DNA from: Candidula unifasciata
Lineage: Eukaryota; Mollusca; Gastropoda; Stylommatophora; Geomitridae
Direction: 5' to 3'
Assembly (NCBI GenBank): GCA_905116865.2
Contig: CAJHNH020000796.1
Coordinates: 162,501-226,500 of the forward strand
DNA length: 64,000 bases
Below, piece after piece: positions 11,920-28,735 of the stretch (positions are counted from its first letter, which is position 1; each line of letters begins with the position of its first letter). Position numbers and translations under genes: made by a program. A model generated the notes under the pieces. The model saw nothing but the letters and a program-made list of their open reading frames with translations, made no database searches and had not been told where the DNA came from.

Positions 11920-12060
11920 AAGTGCCTTGCCGAACAGCATTTACACCTTTCCACAACCTGAGATCTTCAAAAGTATTTATCAAAAGGCTATCAAAAACAT
12001 TTTTGCGTCAAGTTTCTCAATCTCTTTTCCCACATATTTTTCTAGTGGACCCAATGCGTT
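11920..12060 (-). mobile_element. LINE 3' tail fragment
   Basis: Minus strand ends in GGCAAGGCACTTGATTATGA, the hallmark 3' end of the same LINE tails at 10600, 19070 and 28450. Too short to classify. Confidence 0.55.
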
Positions 12061-12449
12061 CCAATTTCCTTCTCATTTTTTTTTAAATATCCAGAAACCA
12101 TGAGTTGCTAATTCTTTGACTGGGTACTATGTATATGGCAATTTCTGGGCCTTGATTCCATGATCGATACTGTAAATCTGGGAGAAATGTGGTTTTTTTT
12201 GCCAACCCCCGGGCGTGCACCAGGACCACAAGCAGTTCGTCACCCGGTCGCCGCGAAGTTAGGTTGAACCAACTACGCTAGCGAGCCGTGCATTTCCTTC
12301 CTGGGGAGGGGGGAGCGGGGGAATGACTTATCTATTTAAGAGGTGTTTAATAAGTTGTCTTCGGGTCCTAGCTTTTTTCAAAACTTTTGTGTTCCACAAC
12401 GGACCACGGGGGGGGGGGGGGGGGAAGGGGTTGGGGGAGGGTTATTTGC

Positions 12450-12620
12450 TTGGTGTACCCCACTAGGACATCACGCAAGTGATAAACACCTGGTGACACA
12501 AAGTGCCACCATGGGGATGAGGATCACCCGTAGAGAGGTCCCAGAAACCCCTTTCAGTCGTTACGGCCATAATTGTGGCCCAGTTATATTCAGAGCGCCA
12601 GCAAAAGCCAGGGTGGAGCT
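12450..12620 (+). repeat. Dispersed repeat D, copy 2 (outer border of left arm)
   Basis: Matches copy 1 (6458-6600), with extra 3' sequence GCCAGCAAAAGCCAGGGTGG shared with the inner copies. The homology between the two inverted arms begins inside this repeat, at about 12575. The preceding 12063-12449 holds only G-rich runs (12300-12430). Confidence 0.7.
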
Positions 12621-12867
12621 TCAAATAAAGAAAAATTGCATCCCACAAGGGGACGACAAGGTTACAAGACGGGAGAGGGATTGACAAAGACTTAATTAAG
12701 TACGTTACACTCATTTAGTATTAGCTGAAGACACTTTTACTGCACGAAAACAATACCTAAACGTCAAGAAACATATAGTTTTCTAAAGTTAATTATATTG
12801 CTGCAGTGTTTCCTGTACTGTTTTAAGTAATGGGTAGTAAGGTTCGGGAATTTTTGCTGTAGGCTTA

Positions 12868-18159
<5,292 letters not shown>

Positions 18160-18237
18160 GTTTATATACTTCTCGAATCTGTTTAGTCAACAACACCGAA
18201 GCGGTTGAGTGAGCACAAGTTGTTGTAGACATGGATA

Positions 18238-18243
18238 CTTATA
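18238..18243 (-). promoter_or_regulatory. TATA box of left cystatin gene
   Basis: Minus strand reads CATATAAGTATCC about 80 nt before the ATG, with an initiator-like CTCACTC about 30 nt downstream (near 18210). The same arrangement is kept in the right arm at 29304-29309. Confidence 0.5.
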
Positions 18244-18819
18244 TGAAAACACAACCCGTGCTGATAATTCATTGTTTGACAGCTAACGCTATCATTAATT
18301 TCCAAAGTCGAGCGATAAAACCAATGTACGGAAGCTCCTGCCAAAAAAAAGAATATATCATGTTAAGTACACATTCATCCAACAAACAAAACTATAAAAC
18401 AAAGTAGATTGACTTGTGGGATTTATTATTGACATCACGAATGCCTGCATGGATTTAATGGTTATAACAACGTCCAATTCATTAGAATAATAAATGTATA
18501 TAAAACTCAACAAGATAGCACTATCAGCATTACATAAAATATATTTCACCAGTAACTACCAAATCCCAAAGCGCCTATAGGCTGAAAATGATAATTCCTT
18601 ACTTGAATAGTCAATAAAATAATAAAGATAAATCAAAAGCCAGCCACTCCAACACTTTTATTCTCGGCTCCTTGAAATAAATGGTTTTGTCCCAAGAAAA
18701 CAACAGGCAATTAGCAATAAAACGTACCTGACATTAAACTTGCACAGACTAATTTGTGCCTTTATAGTGGCAGTTGATATAATTCATGTTTACTCGTACT
18801 TAACACTAAAAGCTAACAC

Positions 18820-19040
18820 CACAGTCTGGTGAGAGTGATGACGCGGTGAGTGACGAGAAGATCTGGCCCATACTCGACGATAAGAGGAAAGGCAAGGCGG
18901 ACGTATAATTAGAATGCTACTGGCATCATTGGTATTGAAACTTTGAGCTGGCTGCTGAAGATGTGGACGGAGCTTTTAGAAACACCCAGAGTTCTGTGAC
19001 GTTGGTTCTTGAATCAACTGAACTCAGCTAAACGTTTAAG
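18820..19040 (+). mobile_element. LINE 3' tail shared by both arms (left, outer part)
   Basis: Contains AGGAAAGGCAAGGCGGACGT and CACAGTCTGGTGAGAGTGAT, 3' end of the RNase H LINE family. Partner at 28490-28735 (minus). Confidence 0.8.
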
Positions 19041-19260
19041 TCGAGAGGATAGACTTCATTACATCATAATCAAGTGCCTTGCCAGCTGGCGTAGGCATTG
19101 ATGCATCTCCACATCTCGGTCTGTGGTGTTCTGGATCAGTTCAACTGATGACATTCGCTCTCTGTATATTTGCGTCCACGCCATTCGACAGGATCCCAGG
19201 TCGTACTTCTTTTATCGGTTTCTGACAGTGTCTACTGACGTCCATTCCATTAGTACTGAA
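19040..19260 (-). mobile_element. Second LINE 3' tail shared by both arms (left)
   Basis: Minus strand carries CAGTTGAACTGATCCAGAAC and GGCAAGGCACTTGATTATGA. Partner at 28300-28480 (plus). The two LINE tails face each other in both arms. Confidence 0.75.
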
Positions 19261-19334
19261 TATTGTTACCACTAAAAACGCAAAGAGTTATAGAATCAGA
19301 ATTTAAATACACAATGTCTTACTGATTTGTCTTG

Positions 19335-20615
19335 TGTGTGTGTGTATGTATGTATGTATGTATGTATGTATGTATGTATGTATGTATGTATGTATGTATG
19401 TATGTATGTATGTATGTATGTATGTATGTATGTATGTATGTATGTATGTATGTATGTATGTATGTATGTATGTATGTATGTATGTATGTATGTATGTATG
19501 TATGTATGTATGTATGTATGTATGTATGTATGTATGTATGTATGTATGTATGTATGTATGTATGTATGTATGTATGTATGTATGTATGTATGTATGTATG
19601 TATGTATGTATGTATGTATGTATGTATGTATGTATGTATGTATGTATGTATGTATGTATGTATGTATGTATGTATGTATGTATGTATGTATGTATGTATG
19701 TATGTATGTATGTATGTATGTATGTATGTATGTATGTATGTATGTATGTATGTATGTATGTATGTATGTATGTATGTATGTATGTATGTATGTATGTATG
19801 TATGTATGTATGTATGTATGTATGTATGTATGTATGTATGTATGTATGTATGTATGTATGTATGTATGTATGTATGTATGTATGTATGTATGTATGTATG
19901 TATGTATGTATGTATGTATGTATGTATGTATGTATGTATGTATGTATGTATGTATGTATGTATGTATGTATGTATGTATGTATGTATGTATGTATGTATG
20001 TATGTATGTATGTATGTATGTATGTATGTATGTATGTATGTATGTATGTATGTATGTATGTATGTATGTATGTATGTATGTATGTATGTATGTATGTATG
20101 TATGTATGTATGTATGTATGTATGTATGTATGTATGTATGTATGTATGTATGTATGTATGTATGTATGTATGTATGTATGTATGTATGTATGTATGTATG
20201 TATGTATGTATGTATGTATGTATGTATGTATGTATGTATGTATGTATGTATGTATGTATGTATGTATGTATGTATGTATGTATGTATGTATGTATGGATG
20301 GATGGATGGATGGATGGATGGATGGATGGATGGATGGATGGATGGATGGATGGATGGATGGATGGATGGATGGATGGATGGATGGATGGATGGATGGATG
20401 GATGGATGGATGGATGGATGGATGGATGGATGGATGGATGGATGGATGTAAGTATGTATGTATGTATGTATGTATGTATGTATGTATGTATGTATGTATG
20501 TATGTATGTATGTATGTATGTATGTATGTATGTATGTATGTATGTATGTATGTATGTATGTATGTATGTATGTATGTATGTAGGAATGAATGTAGGTAGG
20601 TATGTAAGTATTTTT
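19335..20615. repeat. Giant (ATGT)n / (ATGG)n array at inner border of left arm
   Basis: About 950 bp of pure ATGT, about 150 bp of ATGG (20295-20447), then ATGT again to about 20583, with a mixed TGTGTG edge. The right arm has only TGTGTATGTATGTATATATG at the matching place (28190-28222). The three long open frames through it are artefacts of a period that has no stop. Confidence 0.97.
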
Positions 20616-20633
20616 GTGTATGTGTGTGTGTGT

Positions 20634-21828
20634 TAGGGCTATACCGAATATTTGCTTCGTATTCGCTTCCGGGCGGAATTGTGGATCTATTGACTATTCG
20701 TTATTCGGCCGAATAGTTGCGGTCGGGCCGAATACGAATAGTAGTTACCTCACACCCGCTTCTGCAAACACGGCCTTAGGCTGACAACATGGAACGATTG
20801 GTTTTGTTGAAAGCTAATGCAGCTTTCCTGCATTAACTAAGCTGTCCGTGACAATTTCAAAGTTAAGATACTTAGGATTCTTTTATTCCTAGTTATTAGT
20901 TACCACAGACTGACTGAAGGATGCCAAACATCAAATGTTTTTAAATGTTAACTATTCTGTACGAATACTAACTAGACATGAAAAGAATATAAACTCCGGC
21001 CACATACAAGTCGATAATATGAAAATAAAACGAACGGAAACATATAAGTACTTGAGTGCAAAATTCAACTGCTCCAACGTGCTGAGAGAAGAAATACAAT
21101 CTAGAATACAATCTGGAAATAAAGTCTACTATGCCCTTCAACATCTGCTAAAGTCAAATTGTCTGTCACTAAGATAGAAATATATAAAACATTGATAAGA
21201 CCAGTCGTTTTATATGACTCTGAAACTTGGAGCAGAAATAAAAGAGATGAGGCCTTATTACAGGTTTTTGAAAACGGTCTTATGACAAATCTTTGGACCT
21301 ATTAAAGATGCCAACAGCGGGGAATGGAGAGTGAGAAGCAACAACGTAACACAAAATCTGTTTAAATCACCATTGATCACTGGCATCACGAGAGCCAACA
21401 GACTAAAATGTTTGGGGCATATTGAAAGAATGGCATATGACAGAGAAGTAAAAACTTCATACACCTAAGAAAGAATGGGTGTAGACCACCAGGCAGGCAA
21501 AAAAGAAATTCGAGAGATAATGTCCAGCCAGACTTGCAAACAACTGGTGTCACAAACTGTGAAGAGAAGATCAGCCAGAGAGATGAATGGAGACGAGTGA
21601 TATCTGCAGCAGTAAACCTCAAATGCTCAGAATGCTAAAGAAGAAGATGACTATTCTGTGCTACTTTATGTGAAGTAAAAGTTCAGCGTACATTTGACAT
21701 TATGAATGTTTTTTTTTAAAGATATATTTTATATACTTCACACTATTCGTATTCGTGTTCGGCCGAATAGTTGGTCCCGCTATTCGTATTCGGCCGAATA
21801 GTGAAAATCACTATTCGGTACAGCTCTA
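20634..21828. mobile_element. Non-autonomous hAT-like element with nested LINE tail
   Basis: Ends are inverted: TAGGGCTATACCGAATA on the left, and on the right the reverse complement reads TAGAGCTGTACCGAATA. Both subterminal zones repeat TTCGGCCGAATA and CGAATAG in both orientations. This looks like a hAT-superfamily end; no transposase is present and the 8-bp target duplication is not clear because the element sits in a TATG/TGTG repeat. The interior 20930-21650 is a LINE insertion. Confidence 0.65.
20930..21655 (+). mobile_element. LINE RT C-terminal tail inside the hAT-like element
   Basis: Plus strand reads RILTRHEKNINSGHIQVDNM, YKYLSAKFNCSNV and GNKVYYALQHLLKS. After frameshifts it goes on with KTLIRPVVLYDSETWSRNKR and a GLGHIERM-like stretch. 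It ends in AAAGAAGAAGATG. Disabled by several stops. Confidence 0.75.
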
Positions 21829-21834
21829 GTATCT

Positions 21835-22363
21835 ATGTATGTAAAGGTGACAATTGGAGTGATTATATTCAGGATTTTAGCGCACGGTTGCAATAATTAA
21901 ATGCACTCAGACACACACACTCTCTCAAACATAGCCACAACTACCCACAGTCCCACACGCACCAATACACACTCACACTCACATCCACTCCACCCCCTTC
22001 CCCCGCCACACACTCAGACATACAGGTCCGCACACATATGGCTAGATAGAGTATGTTGCTGACTAGATTATCAGCTATCTCACTGACCGTGTTTCAACAG
22101 TTATTTCTGTAATATTTTTACCTATTCGATGCCACCGAACAGTGTAGTATGTTGCAGAAAACAAACAAAATAACCCAACGCACAAAGTCTTCCCGAACAT
22201 TATATGTATGTATTCTGTACTTGTTGAAAACACCGTCCCTGTAAGAAAACTATGCATCACAGTCTAGATAACAATAATTTTCTACTGTTGAACCCCTTCT
22301 TGCAGTGTTCCCTATACTATTTCAAGCCGAGGAAAGTCATGTTCGCAGATTTTGCCTGTAGAT
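21835..22363. other. Spacer sequence with CA-rich part and old arm homology
   Basis: 21900-22030 is CACA-rich. 22200-22363 resembles the 3' flank of cystatin exon 4 (for example TTGCAGTGTTCCCTATACTA). No other gene seen. Confidence 0.5.
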
Positions 22364-22482
22364 TTATTTATAGACGACAGGGTGCGCCGTTGAGCTTCCA
22401 TAGTATAAACTGCAGTTAACTGGTGTTATCAATCTATTAGGGACGGGCAACCATGGTTGGTTCGTATACTGGACTCCATTAA
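22364..22482 (-). pseudogene. Relic cystatin exon 4 in the spacer
   Basis: The minus strand after an acceptor-like TTTTTTAATCAG matches exon 4 of both arm genes: CAGTATACGAACCAACCATGG, then GGTTGCCCGTCCC, and it ends in TAA at 22364-22366. Readable residues are NQPWLPVPNRLI and PVNC, so the PW hairpin and last Cys survive. The first part is about 7 bp shorter than in the arm genes and the first Cys is lost, which breaks the frame from the acceptor. Flanks (22290-22860) also match the outer arm, including a decayed CAGA-type array at 22790-22860. No upstream exons are found: a LINE starts at 22865. Confidence 0.75.
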
Positions 22483-22864
22483 CTGATTAAAAAAAAAAAA
22501 AAAACTATCACTATATTGAATATTGCAGTAGATTGTTGTGTGCGCTGCATAAATACATGAATGTATAAAAGGGAAAATGTTCATTTATCATAACCGCAAA
22601 AATTATATTCTGCGAAAATATAGTTTTAACATAAAGATAAAGAGCATAATTTGTGGGTTAAAACATAAACACACATGGTATATACTTGCATTTAACATCA
22701 ACATGAGGGGAAAGTGTGTCAATAACAGATCAAGTGGGATGCACTCATAAGGCTGGGCTCGTTTTAATGACTACTTCAGATAAACAGACAAATAGACAGA
22801 CAAGTAGAAAGAAGACAGACATAAATTCAGACATAAATACAGGTAGACAGACAGAGTGATATAT

Positions 22865-23830
22865 TGATATATATGTATAGTTAGTTAGTTAGTTATTCCT
22901 CTTGTGCCAAAGATGGCGCATAGGGCAGAGGTCATAGCTTTCCACGTCCGTCGGTTCGTTGCCACTTGATGTAGGTCTTGAGTGCGACTGAGACCTATGG
23001 TTGAGCTCTCCCTTGTGATGGTTCTACGGAGAGTTTCTTTTGGTCTTCCCTGTTTTCTTTTACCCTCTGGTGACCATATGAAGGCTTGGTGGGGAAGTCT
23101 CTGTATGTCCATTCTGAGTACGTGACCGATGTAATTCCAGCGACGCATTCTAATAAAATCAGACACATATTTTTGTTTTGTTTCCTGTCTTATAGATGTA
23201 TTGGACCTAAAGTCCGACCAGTGAACATTCAATAGCTTTCGGAGGCATCTATTCTCGAAAGCGACTAGTTTCTTATCGATTGATACTGATGATTTCCAAC
23301 TCTCACAACCATAAGTTAGCACTGGGATCACACAGGATTGAAGACCTTAAGTTTCGTGTTGTTGCTGAGTGATCTTGACTTCCAAATATTTGACAGTTTG
23401 TTAAAGGCACTTGATGCTAACGCGATTCGAGTCGTTATTTCTGATGTTGTATCTCCCGCAGAGGTTATCTTGCTCCCTAAGTATGTGAAGCTGGTGATTT
23501 TTTCAAGAACAATATCCTTTAGTTTGATGTCTTTCGACTCGTTGGTAAGATCGATGATTTTCGTTTTGGCTGCGTTGACCTGAAGGCCGATTTGGCTTGA
23601 AATATTCTGGAGGCGGTCCATTTTTTCCTGAGCTTCTAGATGTGTTGTGCTCAGGAGTGCTAGGTCGTCAGCAAAGTCAAGATCTTCGAGAACTTTGTCG
23701 ACCCATTTGATGCCTAGATGTGTGTCCTGTGTGCATTTGCGCATGACCCAATCGAGTGCTATTCCGAAAAGCATCGGTGACAAGACACATCCTTGTTTCA
23801 CGCCTGTTTCTACTGGGAACCAATCAGAGT
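22865..23830 (-). mobile_element. RTE-like LINE fragment, RT palm to C-terminus
   Basis: Minus strand: MKQGCVLSPMLFGIALDWVM, catalytic box DLDFADDLALLS, SFTYLGSKITSAGDTTSEIT, NKLSNIWKSRSLS, then a frameshift near 23330, then MIPVLTYGCESWK, RRWNYIGHVLRM and KRKQGRPKETLRRTI, ending at 22885. The 3' end is a short (TAAC)n-like tail (22878-22895), as seen in RTE-type elements. 5'-truncated and frameshifted. Relatives at 44560-45390 and 62950-63560. Confidence 0.9.
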
Positions 23831-24004
23831 TACCAGATTCCGTTCTATATATGTATATATATATATATTATATATGTATGCTGGCGATTAAAAAAAAAAC
23901 TCTTGATTATCAGCACCTCTGCTTTATTGCAGTGACACTTAGTAAACATATTTGCACCAGGAGAGACGGCTAAATGGCTTTCATATGCGATGCCTAAGAA
24001 GGAG

Positions 24005-24228
24005 TAAGTAAGAAAGTGAAGATCCCTTTTCACGCCTTACTCTGTGGGTAATGTGCGGCTGTCTTTACTTTCCCAGGACAGCCCATCCTGGTACCCATTT
24101 TAGGCTGCGTCGACCTGCGACGTCCCCATACCACGACAAAAATCCACGCAGCCTGCAGTGGGTTTCGATCGCGGTATGCTGGCTTACGAGTCGGACTCGC
24201 AACGCCTTAGCCACGGACGCCCTAAGAA
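24005..24228 (-). mobile_element. tRNA-derived SINE, family B, copy
   Basis: Same layout as 16783-17060: GATCCCTTTTCACGCC, GGTACCCATTTTAGGCTGCG, and the tRNA-like head on the minus strand at the right end (GGCTAAGGCGTTGCGAGTCC). Confidence 0.85.
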
Positions 24229-24231
24229 GGA

Positions 24232-24800
24232 GTGCTTATCATTAAATGGCAGGTCAAGATCACAAACACTGAGCTACTGTCAAGAGCAGGCATTACAACA
24301 GTCTTTTCAATACGAAGGCTCAGATGGCTGGGTCGCCGCTGGAGAATGGAGGATGGAAGAAGCCTAAGGACATCCTTTCGGTAAACTAAAGACGGGTAGA
24401 AGATGTCGAGGCAGACCTCTACTATAATATAGAGACGTATGCCAGCGGCACATGAATGACACAGATATTTAAGTTAATAATGGGAACAAAATGCCATGGA
24501 CAGTGTGTGGAAAAGGGGGGGGGGGGGGGGGGAGGGGCACATCATGAAGGTTGTGAGAAGTTGTGAGAATAAAGGAAGAAAACATTGCAGAAAGCTTGAG
24601 AGCTGAGCGTCTGAGAAGTAAGAGACTAAACACAAATGTTGACAACAACGGTCCTAAAATCCCCTACTATAATTGTGTAAGACTTTACTTACCGCAGGCG
24701 GGTCTTACTAGTTACACTCACCATCGCCATGAGCTATGAGTCCCATGCCTCCTTTTGCGCAGTATAACCTTATCGTCTGGAAAGACGGAGAGGTCCCAGT
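24232..24800 (+). mobile_element. LINE fragments (two families joined)
   Basis: 24232-24520 reads a RT C-terminal tail after frameshift repair by eye (SRAGITTVFSIRRLRWLGRR, GRPLLYYRDV-like). 24540-24800 matches 41030-41240 (AGAGCTGAGCGTCTGAGAAG, CTCACCATCGCCATGAGCTA), part of the RNase H LINE. A G run lies at 24517-24532. Confidence 0.65.
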
Positions 24801-24803
24801 AAA

Positions 24804-24804
<1 letters not shown>

Positions 24805-24887
<83 letters not shown>

Positions 24888-24957
24888 AACACACATACAT
24901 ATATATAATAAACACACAAATATATATACATAATATATACACACACATTTATATATA

Positions 24958-25031
<74 letters not shown>

Positions 25032-25072
25032 CAAACATACATATATATATAATATACCCACATACACATAAT

Positions 25073-25162
<90 letters not shown>

Positions 25163-25232
25163 AACACACATACATATATATAATAAACACACATATATAT
25201 ATACATAATATATACACACACATTTATATATA

Positions 25233-25320
<88 letters not shown>

Positions 25321-25361
25321 CAAACATACATATATATATAATATACCCACATACACATAAT

Positions 25362-25438
<77 letters not shown>

Positions 25439-25520
25439 GCATATATATAATATAAACACATGCCTATATATATTATACATACACACACACACACACATAA
25501 ATATATATATATATTTCGGG
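24805..25520. repeat. Compound (CA)n/(TA)n array with a 280-bp higher-order unit
   Basis: The order CA run, TA run, AATAAACACACATACATATA, TA run, AATATACAAACATACATATA, ACCCACATACACATAATACA occurs twice (from about 24805 and 25075) and starts a third time. Long IYIY/CVCV open frames on the minus strand are artefacts. Confidence 0.9.
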
Positions 25521-25539
25521 ACAGGACTCTGTTTGTGAT

Positions 25540-26520
25540 CTAGTTCTACTTGATGTTTAACTTTTGTAGAATTTCAACTTTTCCCCTCTTCTTGATTCAT
25601 GGTATTCTGATAGTTTTTCTGTAACATTGTAATTCAAAAGCTCCGATCTTTTTCTTCAGTGACTGAGTAAAAGTCCAGGACTCACAACCGTAGGCTACCA
25701 CAAGAAAAAATGCGTGATCTCAAGATTTTTGCTTTAACTAATTTACAGATGTTTTCTATAGTTTCCTAATGCTGTTTGATCTCTTATGATATCTTTCGAG
25801 CAGTCTCCACTGTTGTTTACTAAAGAGCCCAAGTATTAGAAATCAGTGACATTTTCTATTTCCTAATTATCGATTGTGATATGTGGTTTGTAGTCTGTAT
25901 TTATTTAGGACAATAATTATTATTATTATTTTTTTTTTTTTAAATTCAGAAACAGATTTACTTTTTTGCTGTGCTTTTTGACGACCATAATTAATGTTTC
26001 TAAAACTTTTACACTACTGGAAAGAAGAACTCTGTCGTCTGCATATCTATGTTCTCACGTAGGATTACCTCCAATTGTTAGTGGATCAAAGCTCTCACAT
26101 GCCTCATCGCTAATTACGTTTCTCATAACATTCTCAGCATGTATGTTAAAAAAGGACGGAGAAAGAATGCAGCGATGTCTCACTTTTTTCTGCACTTCAA
26201 ACCACTTTGATGTTTCATCAGCTACTCTGACTGCTGCTTGTTGTTCACGGTAAAGAGATTCCATTAGGTGCACTAGACGTTTTGGAAATCCCATGCCTCT
26301 CATTAACTGCTACAGCTTATGGTGTCGCACACAGTCAAATGTCTTGCTGCAAACTATGAAACAAGTATGCAGATCTATCTTGTATTATCTATGCTTCTCT
26401 ATAATGATTCTCATATTGAAAATACAGTGTCTTGTTCCACTGCCCCGTCTAAAACCCACTTGTGCTTCTTTAATTCTTATTCCAATGTATTCTCGATTCT
26501 CCTTAAGATGATCTGCAGAA
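25540..26520 (-). mobile_element. LINE reverse transcriptase fragment
   Basis: Minus strand: MRGMGFPKRLVHLMESLYRE, AAVRVADETSKWFEV, RHRCILSPSFFNIHAE and, in the next stretch, YADDRVLLSS (catalytic box), then tail sequence with many stops. The plus-strand open frames here are shadows. Confidence 0.8.
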
Positions 26521-26599
26521 AGTAATGTAAAGAAGATTAAAAAACATGGAAAAAAACTTTAGAGAAAATTACAAAACATCGTTAAGAACATATGTATCT

Positions 26600-26985
26600 T
26601 TGGTTGCAATGATTCACTATTTCTTAGGACTCAGATTTCAGCACTCTGGACACGTGCATATGTCTGTGATCTCCTCCTCTAAAGTCCCACAAGCGTCAAT
26701 CTCTGATTCCGTCCGTTCTGTGTTAATTAATCAAACGTCCAAGGTCCTTAGTGAACAATTTATGTCTAGCCTACTAGATGCAACTAGGTATCACCAAATT
26801 GTCGGGGAATGCATATCCATAGGTCATTGATCTATAAGTCACTGATCAGCTCCGAACCCCCCCCCCCCCCCCCCCACCCCCACAATCGTAAATATTTGAT
26901 CACATCCGTTCTGTGTTAATTAAACATCCTACGCCCTCAGCGAAGAATTTATGTCTAGCGGTTACAAGATACAGCCCTTACATCA
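26600..26985 (-). mobile_element. LINE 3' fragment with poly-C interruption
   Basis: 26660-26800 resembles 42380-42500 on the minus strand (GTCTGTGATCTCCTCCTC, CGTTCTGTGTTAATTAATC). A C run at 26848-26882 separates a second, similar part. Confidence 0.5.
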
Positions 26986-26986
26986 C

Positions 26987-27650
26987 TAACTGGTCGGGTA
27001 CACAGACGGTTCAGTGCTAAGAGGCAAAAGAAGTGTTTGGGGTTTCTTAGCAAAAGGTAATGGTCGACGTTTGGTGCAGGAGAGCCTAGCATATGATACC
27101 ACAACATCCAGCTTAAGAATGGAGGTGGAGGCGGTCACTGCAGCTTTCCGCTGGCTAGAGACCACGACACACACACACACACACATCGTGATTGTAACTG
27201 ATTCAGGAAGCATGCTGAGGAAGATCAGAACATGTTTGCTTCGTGCACAGTGGCATGCTTCGCTGCGGAGGACACGCGTGAGGAGTATTGTCAGGATTTT
27301 TTCACCGGGTCACCCGTGTGTGTTGGGAAATGAACAGGCGGACAGACTGGCTGGCTCTGCACAACTTAGTGGAATACTGCTACATGATAAGTCAAACGTG
27401 GTTAGTGCCTTGTGGGAGAGCGTGTACAATTCGGAGGAGCAGATGGATCACCACAGTCTGGTGAGATTGATGCAGTTGGGGGTGACGAGAGGTTCTGGCA
27501 GATGCTGGAGGCTCAGAGGAAAGGCAAGACGGACGTTTAATCAGAATGCTACTGGCACCATTAGTATCGGAACTCTTCGCTGGCTGCTGAAGATGGGTAC
27601 GGAGCGCTTATGGGAATGCCCCGAGTGCTGTGATGTCGGTTCTTGAATCA
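26987..27650 (+). mobile_element. LINE RNase H domain and 3' end
   Basis: An open frame from about 26987 to 27646 encodes an RNase H domain with its acidic residues in place: YTDGSV, SLRMEVEAVTAAFRWLE, IVTDSGSML and GHPCVLGNEQADRLAG. Then comes the family tail GRCWRLRGKARRTFNQNATG and WLLKMGTERLWECPECC. A (CA)n run encodes THTHTH within the domain, between the Glu and second Asp motifs, and keeps the frame. This is the best copy of the element whose 3' ends litter the window (8385, 17130, 18820, 28490, 30220, 62470). The RT part is missing upstream. Confidence 0.9.
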
Positions 27651-27949
27651 AATCAAATAAATGAGGTTATGCTTGTTGTACAGGGGCCTCAAAATGGGAG
27701 TTTAATTAACCCTTTTTGACCTAAACTTCATAATTATGTTATAGTGGTTTATTTCTCCACCCCTCACCCAAATATGTGTCAAAGGCGCCTAGTCGCGAGT
27801 ACCAACCATGTTCAAAAGCTTTTTTGTAAGTATTTGTGTATATATTACATATTATTTGAAATATATCATTATTATATTAATTTGAGGTTACGCATGTTAT
27901 TATTATTTAACACATAAGACTTCTTTAGTCTGCCTAGTCAAAGGAAAGT

Positions 27950-28165
27950 ACCTTTCTTTGACGCCTTCAGACCTGCTGGGTATGCACCTCTAGATCTATA
28001 TTTTATAGACCTATTGGAACTCGGTGGGTGAGGTGGTTAACAATAGATAGGTCATCTTTGCTTCCCATAACTTCACCTGGTACCTATTTTAGGCTGGGTC
28101 GACCTGGGAGCTAAGGTAATTTTTTAGAAGAAAAAATCTAGATTTAAGCCCATGACATTCTGATC
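27950..28165 (-). mobile_element. tRNA-derived SINE, family B, partial
   Basis: Contains GGTACCTATTTTAGGCTGGG and TCGACCTGGGAGCTAAGGTA, with the CTTTGACGCC start of the family tail at about 27955. The head is weak. 27650-27950 shows nothing else. Confidence 0.7.
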
Positions 28166-28299
28166 TAGCCTTGTTTTACGGCTAAAGAGGTTTCTACGTG
28201 CATATATACATACATACACACACAAGACACTGTCAAAATCAAAAAGACATTGTATATTGAAATTTTGATTCTATAATTCTTTGCATGTTTAGTGGTAAC

Positions 28300-28735
28300 A
28301 ATATTTAGTAGTGATGGAATGGACGTCAGTAGACACTGTCGGAAATCGATAAAAGAAATACGACCTGGGATCATTTCGAATTTCATCAGTTGAACTGATC
28401 CAGAACACCAAAGATCGAGATGTGGAGATGCATCAACGCGTACACCAGCTGGCATGGCACTTGATTATGATGCAATGAAGTCTATTCTCTCGACTTAAAC
28501 TTTTAGCTGAGTTCAGTTGATTCAAGAACCAACGTCACAGAACTCTGGGTGTTCCTAAAAGCTCCGTCCACATCTTCAGCAGCCAGCTCAAAGTTTCAAT
28601 ACCAATGATGCCAGTAGCATTCTAATTATACGTCCGCCTTGCCTTCCTCTTAGCGTCGAGTATGGGCCAGATCTTCTCGTCACTCACCGCGTCATCACTC
28701 TCACCAGACTGTGGTGTTAGTTTTAGTGTTAAGTA
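28300..28735. mobile_element. Two facing LINE 3' tails shared by both arms (right)
   Basis: 28300-28480 on the plus strand (GTTGAACTGATCCAGAACAC, GGCACTTGATTATGATGC) and 28490-28735 on the minus strand (AGTTGATTCAAGAACCAACG, CGTCCGCCTTGCCTTCCTCT). Partners at 19040-19260 and 18820-19040. Confidence 0.8.

Noticed and set aside
12200..12300. tRNA-like sequence with TAGCGTAGTTGGTTCAACC on the minus strand
   Set aside because: An A-box-like motif without a properly spaced B box or a fold; too weak to list as a SINE or tRNA.
19327..20636. Three overlapping open frames of 374-434 codons (YVCM and DGWM repeats)
   Set aside because: They are the three frames of a pure ATGT/ATGG array, which has no stop in any frame. 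No coding evidence.
24770..25498. Frames of up to 242 codons of IYIY/CVCV
   Set aside because: Compound TA/CA array; low-complexity artefact.
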